Shown: piece by piece, positions 43,960-55,469 of the stretch | How the letters are laid out: each line of letters begins with the position of its first letter | How positions within the stretch are numbered: position 1 is the first letter of the stretch | Source of the DNA: Hyparrhenia diplandra | Taxonomy: Eukaryota; Streptophyta; Magnoliopsida; Poales; Poaceae | Direction: 5' to 3' | NCBI GenBank assembly: GCA_015847255.1 | Contig: JADLZK010010194.1 | Location: forward strand, 310,001-374,000 | DNA length: 64,000 nucleotides | The notes under the pieces: model-generated | Seen by the model: only the letters and a program-made list of their open reading frames with translations | Database searches by the model: none | Told to the model about the DNA's origin: nothing | Made by a program: the position numbers and the translations under genes

Positions 43960-46900
43960 TCTTCTTCGACGTCAAGAGTGCGGCACGGGGCTTTGTCTTA
44001 GTCACGATGACATCCCCCACTTGGCGTGTCTCGACTTCCCTTGATCTTGGTTGGATGATCCATTAAAGGCGTAAACTCTAGCGTAGTTGTTGTACTCTTG
44101 AGGACTACGCACTCCATCGGCTCCCATGATCCTTTGCTTTCCTCCCACGATCATGTAGTTGCTTTTTGCCTACTGCGATTTGGGCACCGGGTAGTAGGCT
44201 TACAGGCCCACTTGCTGACTTTAGCAGTACCAGTCATCATCTCCGGTACTTTCGAGCTGAGCGATTGGTTAACCCAACCGTCCGTCAGCTGGCCCGTTGG
44301 CTTGACCCATGGCACGGAAAATGGGTATCACATGGCTCTACGCCATAATCAAGTTCCCAAATCTCTTGGATTTGCCCATAGTATATCTTGAGTTTCTTGG
44401 TGGCCATGTCAATGCCCTCATCTGCGACGCCCATTTGTTCTATGGGCGGCTCTTGTTGTCCTTTTCTTTCGTGTGGAACTGTATCCGTTGATGTCGCCAG
44501 TAACCTTGCCATGTGATGATTTGGCTAGATGGCCCGTATGCAAAGCATGATTCTTGATCTCAGCGTTTAGGGGGTATCCCACATTCGCGGATCCACGTTG
44601 TGAAATTCATCACGGTGTTGTCTCGGTACCCACCCCTAGATGCGCCCGGCCGGTTTAGCTGCGAATTTCCTCGGTGCTTCTCAACCTTTGTCTTCCATTG
44701 ATACTAAGCGGGTTTGAGCTACTGTCATAGGCTTCTTCAATTGTTTCTTGGTCTATATCGGTCCGTATTTTCCTCCCATGTGACCCCCATCCCTTGGTCT
44801 GCCCGCCGATGCGGGTGGTCGGGTAGGCGATTGCATTTCCATCGGATGTATCTAGTGTAGCGATTAAGCGACCTCTGGCATTGTTGTGTATGCCTCGATC
44901 ATAGAGCCCTCTGGGTATGCGGTTAGGAGCGGATCTGTTAGAGGACATGAACGCTTCGTTCGTCACATCTACGTCGCGGTAGCGAGGCGGTTCTTCTATC
45001 GATCGACCATGTGTATCATGAGGTGTGGCATAATATCGAAGAAAGGCGGTGGTAAAGCACATCACCGGCGGCATATAGTCTCGCGATGAACTCTTTTCGG
45101 TCTTGGGGAGGTCATTTTCAGCGATGACCTTCTACGTGATGCGATTAAAAAGTAGCCGCGAGCGTGTAATAACCATCTTCACGAACTTCACGGGCGATGC
45201 ACCTAATCACAATTGGAAGGAACACCCGTCGGCATGACATGGCGGTCATGGGCCTTGAAGTTTGGCGGTGTGAGGTCTTTCATCGATACAATGCTCTTCA
45301 TGTTGGAACAAAAACCGGTCGGCACTTTGACATCCCGAGCCATTTTGCAAAATCCCTCTTTTCATCCGTGTCGGATTTGGCTTGCGGTACGGAAGGTCGA
45401 CTTTTCGCTATTCCCGAGGGTGTCAAGTGAAGTTAGGGCACGATGCCCATATGTCGGCAAGATCGGCGTGACTTGACACCGTCCTTCGTCTTAGTCTTGA
45501 TGTCTAGAAAATCGACCAAGCTCACCGAAGACATTCTTACGTAGATGCATGTTGCTCGATGGCATGAGGTGTATGGAGCATCTTCGATATGGCGGTGCTT
45601 GAAGAAAATCGACTCCTTCTTGAATGGGACTTTGGGCGGTCTTAGGTTGGGTTACATACATACCTTCTTCTTCTTCTTCTTCTTCTTCTTCTTCTTCTTC
45701 TTCTTCCACTTTGCCTTTTTTTGTTAAAGCTTCGCTTCTTCTTTGCCTTTGGCTCACCGACTTTCTTCTTCTTTCCAAACTCGTGGTTTATGTTCTTCAC
45801 CATTTCAAACACCTTTGGCCCGTACTTTACCCTTCAGGCTCCTCTGTTTCAACCTCGGCTCGCCGTCAAAGTACTCATCCATCGAAGTTTTCCGGTTTTG
45901 TGTTCTTTGTAGAGGAATTTCACGATGCTTCATGTACACGATCTTTTGGGATCAGCTAAGGTAAGTGGGCGGTATTCTCAATACAAACCGTGCAAAATTT
46001 GTCTTCCCCTTAATACGCCCGGACAATGAAAAGAAGGCGGGGGTAATCTTTGATGGTGGCCATTATCATGGCCTTTAAGTGAACTTCTTCTTCTCGGACG
46101 CATCCATAATCTTGACCCCTTTCCGCAGTTCCGCCAATTCCTCCATTTGGCTCAATGAGCACATCTATATCATTGCACATTTTGCTTTGGTAGGAAATGA
46201 GCATGGCGATAGAAGATATTTGCGCCGGACACTCGTAGGGGGCGGGTTGTATATGGTGAGGGTGGCCAGCCGGGTCTTTGTGCGAACTCAGCGAGGTCTC
46301 GAGCAGTTCATCCGTCGATACTCAAAGCGAACCTTACGTTCTTTGGGCACCGTCCATAAACTCGGGAACATGTCATTGATGCGTTTCCACATTTTGGCAT
46401 CGAGGGGTGTCGCGACTTACCACCATCGCCAGCGCCGTGCGTTCGGCCCGTGCATGCGGGACATCGGCTTGGCATCCTACGGGTTCCCAAAAATTGCCCT
46501 TGACGTCGGCTTGGTAGGTACCACCGATAGAGAGGCAGGGATCTTCCTGCGGGTGTAACCCTCTTCTTCCTGCGTCACCGAGGAGGTGGCATCTGCTTCT
46601 TCTTCTGCCGGCCGTCTTACGCTGCTTGGGCCCTCGGCGGTCCCTCTCGCCGGTGTACGACACCCGGCATTCCTCGCATAGCGACTATCAGCGCCGCGTG
46701 GGCAGTTACGCAAAGTCCGCATAGTTACGATGCGAGAATGCAATGGTTAGGAGCGCATGAGTAAACTTCCTAAGCTTCGCCGCCCGCGGGGCGAATCAGC
46801 TTCTTACGCCCGATAGGTATTGGCGAGCACCTTATTCCCCGGGTAAAAAGCGGTGTCACCGAGGACCCGTAGCAGTCATTGAAGCTTCGTAATGCGACCA

Positions 46901-47549
46901 CGCGTGGCGAGCCGCCGGCATCAACATCGTTAGGTTAAAAGCGTAGCACCGTGCAATGCCGGACATTTGCGTCGTCTTTGTATAGAGGGTCAATTGCCGC
47001 TGCTTCATCTGTCTAAAATTCTCGAGCCATCTTGGATTGCCAAACAACACGTCATCTTCATCTTTGAGGTTAGCAATATCTCGAAAAGCTTCGGCATCCT
47101 CGGGCGACATGTCATCAACTGCGGTTTGTTCACCATCATCTCCACCGCATTGTCTTACGGCATGTCTTCAGCGGTTCATCTACGGTGATGTAATCCACGA
47201 TTATCAACTTGTTCTCTTCGTCGCCGTCCACCACCGTTGTTTTAAAGTCGTTTGCGATCGGCGGGGGTCCTCAATGAACCGGCGCGACACTTTCGGTTCT
47301 TTTTCACCATGATACTTCCACCGCGGTGTACCTCGGCTCCACGATGAAACCATACGCGGCAAGTGCTCCGCGGCGTCGTCATCCTTGTGTAGAACATATG
47401 CTTGCCGCGATAGCCGCGGGCACACCATTACTTCGAACCTGGCCCGATTCGATGCTTACAGCGCGGCGGGCATAAACTTCTTTTCGCACATCATCGCGAA
47501 ATCCAAACTCATCCTCGGCACTGTACATCCAATCCCTATTTGGCGCCAT
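43960..47549 (-). pseudogene. CACTA transposase TNP2
   Basis: TNP2 is the transposase of CACTA elements. The start codon at 47549-47547 gives MAPNRDWMYSAEDEFGF, a normal TNP2 beginning. The transposase-associated zinc region follows (about 47430-47220), then EDDVLFGNPRWLENF (about 47050), MPKMWKRINDMF-type and VRFALS-DG blocks (about 46400-46320), NDIDVLIEP (about 46180), KKKFTLKAMIMATIKDYP (about 46090-46035), SSNMHLRKNVF (about 45560) and VSMKDLTPPNFKAHDRHVM (about 45295-45240). The C-terminal domains with IEEPPRYRD/YPTTRIGGQTKGWG (about 44990-44790) and YYGQIQEIWELDYG (about 44395, DUF4216-like) end near 43960. A poly-glutamate run is encoded by the CTT repeat at 45664-45706. At least a dozen frameshifts. 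Confidence 0.85.
45664..45706. repeat. (CTT)n microsatellite in TNP2
   Basis: About 14 uninterrupted CTT units; on the coding strand GAA/GAG giving polyglutamate. Confidence 0.95.
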
Positions 47550-47635
47550 GACGGCCTGCTCAAATTAATTAAACCAAAGCAAAGAAGCGTCGATGATTAG
47601 GATCGAAGTATCTATGATTAAAGTGCAAAAGGAAT

Positions 47636-48010
47636 CACGAGAGAGAGAGAGAGGGAGTAGCTAGAGAGGGAAAGAAACACGTACACTCAAATGAGAGGGA
47701 GAGAGAGGGGAGGAGAAAAGGGAGGGAGAGAGGAGAGAGAGTGGGGAGGGGAGAGAGGGGAGGGAGAGAGAGAAAAAGTGGAGAGAGGGGAGAGGAGCTA
47801 GCTTGAGAGGAGAGAGAGAGAGAGGAGAGATCAAAACTAGATCTCAAAGAAAGGGAGAGAGAGAGAGGGGGAGAGGGGGTAGAGAGATAAGGGGAGGGAG
47901 GGGGAGAGAGCACAAACCACATTCAATTAGATTTCAAAAGAGGGGAGGACCATGCATAGGGAGAGAGGGAGGGGGAGAGGGAGAAAAGGGGAGAAAAGAG
48001 GAAAAGGAAA
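47636..48010. repeat. 370-bp polypurine (GA/GGGA) tract
   Basis: The plus strand is almost pure purine, mixing GAGAGA runs with GGGGAGAGAG units, and has very few pyrimidines. It lies in the 5' leader of TNP2 between the TATA box at 48154-48146 and the start at 47549. It translates into repetitive serine/leucine on the other strand and is not coding. Confidence 0.92.
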
Positions 48011-48145
48011 TACCTAGCGGTGCCAAACTTGAATCAAACCAAAGGGCAAAACCTTCCCCCCTCGGAAATGGTGTTTTCTAGAGTTTTTGAAGCTCAAAAC
48101 CCTAGAAAATGGCGAAATCCGATGGGGAAGAAGAAGGTTGGGGCT

Positions 48146-48154
48146 GTATTTATA
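48146..48154 (-). promoter_or_regulatory. TATA box of TNP2
   Basis: The minus strand reads TATAAATAC directly inside the right subterminal array, in the position expected for the CACTA promoter. Confidence 0.6.
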
Positions 48155-48167
48155 GCTTTCGGCCTTT

Positions 48168-48375
48168 TCGTGGCGGGCATTGTAATAAAACACGCCCGCG
48201 GTTAATGAGCATTGATAACCGTGGCGGGCATTGTAATAAAAAACGCCACATTGCCGTTGCGGTTTTATTACAATGCCGCCCGCGGTTAATCGATTAACCG
48301 TGGCGGTCTTTCGGAGGGCTGCGGGCCAACTATTTTTTCGTAGCGGTTTTCTAAATGCCGCCCGCGAAAAATAAA
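48168..48375. repeat. CACTA subterminal repeats, right
   Basis: At least six copies of GTGGCGGGCATTGTAATAAA / GCCCGCGGTTAAT-type motifs in both orientations. The array ends without a CACTA inverted repeat. Confidence 0.82.
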
Positions 48376-48423
48376 ACTAAACACCATACAAGTTCAATTA
48401 CATTTTTTAAAGCAGCGTTCTTG

Positions 48424-50800
48424 TTTGGTAAAAGTAGTAAAAATAAACTAAAACGAACATTGGCCATCAGAATGCTAAAAAAATGAAGTGTAGTGGGGGA
48501 TCATAATTTTGATTATTTTTCAGATATATAGGATTTGCTATGTTCTTAGATTGTTGAGTCCTATACTTTTTTTTGGATTGAGTCCTATATATGCTTGCTT
48601 GGTGCTGTTGGATGGTGATTATTTCGGCAGATTTTGGCCTGGCCCGGCTATGCTTTCTCTGTCTCAGATCAACTTGGGCTGGCTCGAACGTCTGAGGGCC
48701 TCTGCTGTTCCTGGCAACGTTTTGCTGTTTGGTAAAAGTAGTAAAAATAAACTAAAACGAACATTGGCCATCAGAATGCTAAAAAATGAAGTGTAAAGGA
48801 AGCATCATAATTCGTAGTCCCTCTGTTCCAAATTGTAAGGCATTTTTGAGTTTTTTTTTTTTAGATATATAGGATTTAGAACGGAGAGAGTAATTGCTAT
48901 AAACCGATTGCTTCAGTCAGAACACAAACTAAACTTGACAATCTTGGATATGCATCTCTTAAGTTCATAACACATCAGAATAGATTGGTGCAGTCTGATC
49001 TTATTGTGACAGTTTTTCATGAATCTTGCGAAGTTGTGTATACGAACTCCTTTTCCCTTAAAAGCAATCTGGCGCCACATGCGTGCTTTCGAAAAAAATC
49101 CTTGTACAGTTGAGGTTCAGATTGCATAGAAGCTTTTAGAAAATTTTCCACTGTTACCAAAATTTTTCTCCAAAGTTAATGGATACTTGGTATATATGAC
49201 CACAGATTTTTATCTGATGTGTTTTCCTAAGCTGGTAGGTACCATTCTGCGTTACCTACTTATCTGGTTCATGAGCTTCTGCGTTTTAGGAGTCATAAAG
49301 GATACTCAGATTTGGCGATGTAAAGTTTTGGTTTGCATAGCAGTTGTCCATGAAGTTACCAATCAAACGTGGCCTTTCAGATTTAGAAAGAGCTATATGG
49401 TCGAGTAAAGCCAAGAGATGGACTGAATCATACTTATCTGCTATGATGGCAGTGAACTCACCAATATTTTACATCACTTTTTCCATCATGGATTAAGAAT
49501 GGAAGCTACTGAAAACGACTACTAGTGCTGACCAAGTGAAAAACTGAAAATGCAGGTGACCCCGGTGCACGCCCTGGGCGCTGGCATCAGCCCGATGCAA
49601 GGCCTGGTGATGGAGGTGATCCTCACCTTCTCCCTTCTGTTCGTCACCTACGCTATGATCCTGGACCCACGGGCCAGGTCCGCACCATCGGCCCGCTGCT
49701 GACGGGCCTCATCGTCGGCGCCAACAGCCTGGCCGGCGGCAACCTCCGGCGCGTCCATGAACCCGGCACGGTCCTTCGGGCCGGCTCACAGCCCACTGGG
49801 GTCTGGACAAACCATTGGGTCTACTGGATCGGCCCGCTGGTCGGCGGGGCCCTTGCCCGGGATTCATCTATGAGTCGCTGTTCGTGGTGAACAAGACGCA
49901 CGAGCCGCTGCTCAATGGAGACATCTGATGAACCATCTGCCCTTGTGGCCTGTGGGCAGTCACCATGGTTCGTTCATTCATGCTTGTTTCTGTAAAATAG
50001 TTCATTGTCTACAAGCATGATACTACATATATTAGCCAAGGTAATTAGAGAGGGTTGCTGTAAAATAGTTACCCCTAGTAGGATTGTTGGATGTAGAAAT
50101 TGTTGATGGGCTTTTTTTTTCCTGCCAAGGAATTCTTTTTTTTTTAGAGGACTGGGTTTTGTCATGGATTTGTTCAGGGTATTAGTTAGCTATGTAGTAG
50201 AAAACTAGGGAATGGTATACGTGGGAGTGAGACCTGAAGTTTTCTCAGGTACATTTTAGTACTGCCATGGTATTTTGGCATTCCAGATGAAATTGGATGT
50301 ACAGAATTGTAGTATTTTGGTATTTTCTGTCTTGACGATGAAATTGGATGTACAGAGTAAAAAGTTGTATTTAAAGCAGTATTTGTTTATGCCTACCGCA
50401 TCTAGTAAGGACAAACCAGAATAGAATAGAACACCCATTGTACATCATATTCCAAATGCTGAGAAAGAGGTGACACATTGAACGAACATAATCCCTGATC
50501 AATTTTGGAATTTGCAGATCCGTAAATGATCCATGAACTTTACAAGTAGAAAGTCGCGGCCGCGGGTGCATGAACACGATGGCAGAATGCTGAGCCTGAA
50601 ATGAATGAATTTTGTAACATTGGACTATGCACATTGTCTGCATACATTGCGCATGTTCTACATACATTATGTTTCCCTCAGCCGAAACATGCGGATCACA
50701 ATTCACACACACTGGTCGGTGGTCCAGATTTTATTCTTTCGACAACATACATACATAGGACAATGATGATAATTCTCAATCCAAAACGACTCATCACAGC
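48424..50800 (+). repeat. Segmental duplication, copy 2
   Basis: Matches 24702-27064 from TTTGGTAAAAGTAG to ACGACTCATCAC, with few substitutions and many 1-3 base indels. It starts within 60 bases of the last CACTA repeat. Exons 1 and 2 and the promoter of TIP4 are absent. Confidence 0.92.
49556..49928 (+). pseudogene. TIP4 exon 3 duplicate (3'-half pseudogene)
   Basis: The acceptor site TGCAG, exon 3 and the TGA at 49926-49928 are kept. Reading starts VTPVHALGAGISPMQGLVME and runs through helix 5. At about 49670 the sequence lacks one base relative to the expected CCACGGAGCCAG, about 49743 lacks two (AACCTCCGG where copy 1 has AACTTCTCCGG), about 49790 is rearranged (GGCTCACAGCCCACT) and about 49850-49862 has extra bases. 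Without exons 1-2 and with these breaks it cannot encode an aquaporin. The frame-disrupting changes differ from those of copy 1, so they arose after duplication or during sequencing. Confidence 0.9.
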
Positions 50801-50949
50801 AACCTGTCTAAACGCAGCAGGAAATTATTACAACACAACTTGATCAGCAACGTACACGTACTGACAGACATAGACTATCGCTTACTACGTTCTGCTACTG
50901 ATCCTGGTCGCGCTGAGGGATAGGCCTGAGGAGCTTATAAAAAGTCTAA

Positions 50950-51990
50950 CCCTTCATTTTTGCGAGGCAGGAATCCATTCAAAGAGGGCCAGTTCCTGGG
51001 AACGATTTGCTTGGGTCCTCAATGATGTAGTCCTTTGTTTTTCCGGGGTGAAGTGAAAGAGCAGATACGAGTTCTCTTTTGAACAGGTAAGCCTCATTCT
51101 CCACATGCGAGGCAAAAGGCTCAATGTCCCTCTCGAACAAGCTGCCGCTGAAGCACTGAAAACCCTTGGTTATGGGACGTATAGCAATGAGGCGTGGCTT
51201 CGAATAGTTATTTTTGGCGGTAGGCTTCGAATAGTTGATGAGAGCATAGTCTTGGCCCTTGAACAGATAGGCTTCTCCAGTCACAGAGGACTCGAATGCA
51301 GCATCTATCCCCGTCTCGAAGGGGTCTTTTTGAAGAATGGAAACATCTGCCTGATGGTCTTCGGACCTTTTATGATCCTATCATCAGTGGTCCTGGTGCA
51401 TAATTAATCCTTGCACAAAGGTCCCCACAAAATATCATCGCTTCGTTATCACCATCATCATGACAGCCAAAAGCAGCATCTATTCCATATTCAGCAAAAG
51501 CAGTGCCGACGAGAGTTAAAGCTGCTCCCTATTAAATGCGGCCCATTGATTATTGTGTCACCAGCAGATCAGGAGCATAATTCACGAGGACGTACTCTCC
51601 CTTGATGAACATGTACACTTCATTCTTCTGTGTAGAACGTAATGCTGAGTCAAAATAGTTGTTAACATCAGCCACCCGGGTTGTGTAATACTCAATCAAC
51701 TCTTCACTGGTATCAACCGATCGCTTGCGTCGCTCTGGCACATGTTGAATTTGTAGCCTTTGCCTCTGCCCATTTTCATCTTCGTAAGAACATACTGGCC
51801 ATAGGATTCTGATTTCCCTTTGTGGATGTGACTGGGGGTTGAAATTCCTGTTCATATATAGAATATTGTTCCTCTGGTTCGTCTTGTATACTGTCTGCAG
51901 ATTGAGATATGTTGTTTATATATAAGAAATAGCAGAATATTTGATAAACACATTGCACAATGTTCATAAGGCGCACAAAGTGGTTTAATT
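50950..51990 (-). pseudogene. Hemopexin-fold (albumin-2-like) gene remnant, four repeats
   Basis: Four diverged hemopexin-like repeats on the minus strand, each with a DAAF/DSAL core then a NEAYLFKG-type strand and a NYAPG-type strand. They are: NNYFDSALRSTQKNEVYMF with YVLVNYAPD (about 51665-51560); GIDAAFGCHDDG with NEAMIFCGD and ARINYAPG (about 51500-51390); GIDAAFES with GEAYLFKGQDYALINYS (about 51305-51210); and ERDIEPFASHVENEAYLFKR (about 51125-51065). The fourth ends near 50985. This four-blade layout is that of plant hemopexin-fold proteins such as pea albumin-2 and rice relatives, which bind small ligands. An N-terminal segment with acidic and glutamine-rich sequence precedes (51976-51690). 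Frameshifts at about 51550, 51392 and 51325 break it. Confidence 0.75.
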
Positions 51991-52424
51991 AAAGGGAAAC
52001 AACATCATTCACGGCATTTCTTAATTTCCACTGTTCTCTTAAACCCTACTAAAATTTCTTTATGATAAAAAAAAAAAATCTTATCTTAGCATTACTAATT
52101 ATGAAAATCATTAGGAACAAAAAGAAATCCTATAAATTATAAAAAAAGAGAAATATCCGGCCATCAATTTGGCAGATTCTAATATAATAGTCGTTGGATC
52201 TATTATATTTTCTAAAAACTACCCAATCTGTGCGTTATGAAAATGACAATGTGACCCCTATGTATTCATCTAAATCACTCACTTTTGCCATTTTGAAAGA
52301 TAATGGAATAATCTCCTAAATTTGCATGTAAATTACCTAGTCTACTATTATGGAACATAATATGAAAAAAAAAACCAATAATTTTGCACATAAAGTATGA
52401 TAAATGTAAAACATAATAATCTGA
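51991..52424. other. AT-rich intergenic/intron-like stretch
   Basis: AT above 65 percent; no coding signal or element ends. If the hemopexin gene continues past the copia insertion, this may be intron. Confidence 0.4.
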
Positions 52425-52658
52425 TTGCTTGTTGATGTGTGTTGAGCTCACTGCTCATCTTCTACCCTCGGTTCAGAGTTTCAGCCAACATTCAGAGTTT
52501 CAGGGTTTCAGCCACTGCTGCCCGAGCCGGTGTAAATATAATGTGTTGGTGTGTGGTAAGGCTCTAGCTGCTCATCTTCTACCACCTCGGTTCGGGGGCA
52601 AGGGGAGGGGCAAGGCAGGGGGATCTACTCTTTGGGAGTGGTTTGGGAAGCCAACAAG
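52425..52658 (+). repeat. 5' LTR of copia element 1 (internally deleted)
   Basis: Shares both ends with the 3' LTR but lacks its middle (57000-57290). It holds CTCATCTTCTACC twice (about 52455 and 52572), so it has been rearranged. Confidence 0.7.
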
Positions 52659-53129
52659 TGAAAATATCAAACCCCGTACGTCGTTTCTAGCCCACCGGCG
52701 ACGATGGCGACGCGACAAACGAGACCCCTTGTTGGCGGGGAGGTCGGTCGAGCGCGAGAAGAGGCCAGGCGAGTGTGCGCGGAAGGTGCGCCGAGGAGTA
52801 AGTGGTGAGAGACGGTGGGGGCGAGCTCGCGGGACGGGCGCAGCTCACCGCACCAACTTCGGCGGAGGCGAAATTGCTCAGCCGAGTGGGCTGGGCGCCA
52901 CCTCTGGTGGTAGCGGCGAAAGCGTCGGCGGCGAAGAGCGGCGAGTGTCGGCGATGGATGCTACGCTCGTCCAGCGCCATCCCGAGTTCCGCAGCGGTGG
53001 GCGGAGCGAGCGAGCTCCACGAGGCATGGGTGATCTTTGCAGTCGTTCAGCGTCGGCTCGGACAGCGCCCAGAAGGTGAAGATCCGGCGAGCTGCGGAAG
53101 GAGTTCAGCAGCGCCAGAGTTTCACGCGC

Positions 53130-53735
53130 CGGCGGCGTGGAGAGACTTAGCGCTTCCGCCTTGAGAAGCTGGTCGGTCGAGATGGCCTCCCTCGGGAAGA
53201 AAGTGGAAAAGGCGAGGGCGTCGGCTCAAAAGCATGCTCGCGTGCCCACCCGAAATGCGCCCGTGATAGCCACGACCACCGAGGCCACAATGAGACTTGG
53301 ACACGTCTCCGTCGAGGGGCGTCGTCGTCGCCTGCCGTCTCTTGGAGGCGGACCGGCCGCGCGCTTCGAGGAGAAGAAAAGGCGGCAGCGGCAAGCTATT
53401 GCTCACCGAGGAGGAGTGGAAGGCGCGCATGAAGCGGTGCTGCCAGGCGAGCTCCTCCGGCCAGCGACAAAGCGGCGGCGGTGGCGGGAAGAAGCTAGAG
53501 CAAGCCCGCTGGCAAGGGAAGAAGAAGGGCCGACCCGGCGACGTTGCCCGCAAGTGTGGCGAAAGTCAGAACCTTTGGGCCAAGAGTGCCCAGTGAAGGA
53601 GAGAAGCGGGAGGAGGCCCACGGCTCGGGGGCGGCAGCGGCGGCGAAGCAGCGCTCTGCTCATGGCGAGTATTGCTCTCTTCGAGGGAGGGGAAGCGAGG
53701 AGTTAGAGGCGAGGCGAGCAAGCTGCCAGCGAGCT
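53130..53735 (+). pseudogene. Gag of copia element 1
   Basis: LLLTEEEWKARMKRCCQ (about 53390-53440), preceding GKKKGRPGDVARKCGE, matches the C-terminal Gag of grass copia elements just before the zinc knuckle. Of that knuckle only the C/G-rich pattern RKCGESQNLWAK remains. Not in one frame with the upstream core. Confidence 0.65.
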
Positions 53736-53737
53736 GA

Positions 53738-53990
53738 TTGACATCGTCGAGCCCAAAGGTGTTGTTGAGGGCGATCGGCGGCGAGAAGAGGCGAAGGTGG
53801 TACACGGACTCCGGCGCCGGCAACCACATGGCCAGGGAACAAGGCTGTCTTCTCAGACCTCGGCGAGAACAAGGCGGGTCGGTCAAGTTGGCGGCGGCTC
53901 GCGAGGTAGCCATCGCGGGCAAGGGAGCTAGTCGTGTTCGGTGCGCAGCAGCGAGCACCAAAGCGCTCGAGGGCGTCTACATTCCTTAGC
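53738..53990 (+). pseudogene. Protease of copia element 1
   Basis: RRRWYTDSGAGNHMAREQGC contains the D(S)G catalytic aspartate at about 53807. The frame stays open to VYIP, the expected end of this block. The catalytic motif is intact here. Confidence 0.75.
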
Positions 53991-53999
53991 TGCTTGCGC

Positions 54000-54760
54000 T
54001 GACGCCATGCCGGCCCTCGGCGGTAGACGGCCTGAGTCGGAGGTGTTGATCAAGTCGAGCGTCTTTGCGGATTCGCGATCGTGGCGGCGACTTCTTGCCA
54101 AAAGAGTATCCACGGCCGAGTATTGCCTCAGCGGCGGCGTGCGGAAGAGCCATAGGCGTAGCATGGCGAGGTTCGATCACCGAGCTTGGCGCTTGGCGCT
54201 GAAGCAAGATAGTGGCGGATTGCGAGAGATCGAGCACCTTGGCCGAGCTGTGTGACCAGTACTGGCCGGCAAGCAGGCGGCTACCGTTCCCATGGCGGCA
54301 AAAGTACCGGGCAAAGGAGGTACTCCGGCTTCGTCCGCAGCGACGCTGCGGCCCCATCACTCCGGCGGCGCGCGGCGGGTGATGCTACTTCACTCCTCAG
54401 CCGGCGGCTGCGAGGATGATGTAGGCTGCGGCTCAGGCGTGCAGAGCAGCGGCGGAGGCCATCAAAACGCTTCAAAGCGCGGCGACGGCGGACTCGACAG
54501 CGGCTGCAGCGTGCTGCGCCGCGGATACGTGGTAGCGAAGTTCCGCAGCGGTGGAAATTACGCCCGGCCCCTACTGCGCCCGTACATGCCTACAACGAAT
54601 GGCGTGGTCGGCGGCGAGAACAAACCATTGTTAGGATGGCGGTCGATGAGCGAAGGCAAAGGAGCGTGCGGCTGGCGTTACGAGGTGAGAGCGGTCTCCA
54701 CGGCCGTCTATGTCCTCAACCATTCCCCGACCAAAGGCGGTGAAAGGGGATAGCGCCTTA
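54000..54760 (+). pseudogene. Integrase remnant of copia element 1
   Basis: TTNGVVGGENKPLLGWRSMS and AVSTAVYVLNHSPTKGGERG (about 54592-54750) are the C-terminal half of the core. In family members NGVVERRNR carries the catalytic glutamate; here it reads NGVVGGENK, so the glutamate position is disturbed by an indel. N-terminal blocks are unreadable. Confidence 0.65.
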
Positions 54761-55469
54761 CGGCGTGGCATGAGGCACAAAGCCAGCGTCGAACACGGCG
54801 GACACCGAGCTGCGTCGAGACGCGTGAAAAAGCGTCAGCGAGTGAGCAAAGGCTGGAAGAGCGAACACCAAAGATGGTGTTCTGGGCTACGAAGGAGAGA
54901 CGAAGGCCTACGTCTCCTGCGATCCGGCTCGGGGGAAGGTCGCATTGGTGTCCGTGTGTCGTGCCCGGCCGGGGGGCGGCCGGCGTGGGATGGGACACGG
55001 TGGCGGGAGCGGTCGGCGGTGGTTTCTCAGTGACCGTCATCGAGCGCGGTGGTGATCGGGTGTATCGGCAGGAGCATCATGCGAGAGCGGCCACAGCGGC
55101 TGCCTGCCGGCGGGCGTGGTCGGGTCAGTAACGAGGCTCAAGCTCTCGGTGGCACCTCACGGGCGGGCGAGGAGGGTACGCCGGTGCGGCCTCAGAGGTG
55201 GTGAGTTCGCCACTCCCCCAGCCGACGTAGCGATGGGCGCCTTCCATGACGGGGGGCGGTCGCTTCGCCCGGATGGATAGCGTGATCGGGGGCGGGCGCC
55301 TTGGGCTGGCGGCGCGCTGCTTTCGGCAGCGACCACGAGTTCTTTGCTCGTAATCGCGGAAAGAAGCGACCCGCGTGCGCGTCGTGGCGTGGCCAGCGGC
55401 GTGGCCGGATGGCAATGCGGGAGGAGATCTGCGGTCGAATGGGGCCAATCTCGGACCTAGGAGCTGGTC

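Larger units (their letters stand above)
37552..48400 (-). mobile_element. CACTA (En/Spm-type) DNA transposon, possibly two joined elements
   Basis: The left end starts CACTACTACGAGAA, a CACTA terminal inverted repeat. Subterminal arrays of GTGGCGGGCATT and its relatives occupy 37570-37805 and 48168-48375. The minus strand carries a TNP2 transposase gene (47549-43960) and a second gene (41904-about 38100), the usual two-gene CACTA plan. No inverted CACTA is visible at the right end, so that end is truncated. Size about 10.9 kb. Confidence 0.82.

Noticed and set aside
47635..47922. Ser/Leu-rich 95-codon ORF
   Set aside because: Direct translation of the polypurine tract.
49187..49408. 73-codon ORF in copy 2 of the TIP4 intron
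   Set aside because: The same sequence is intron in copy 1 (about 25460-25690); no reason to call it coding.
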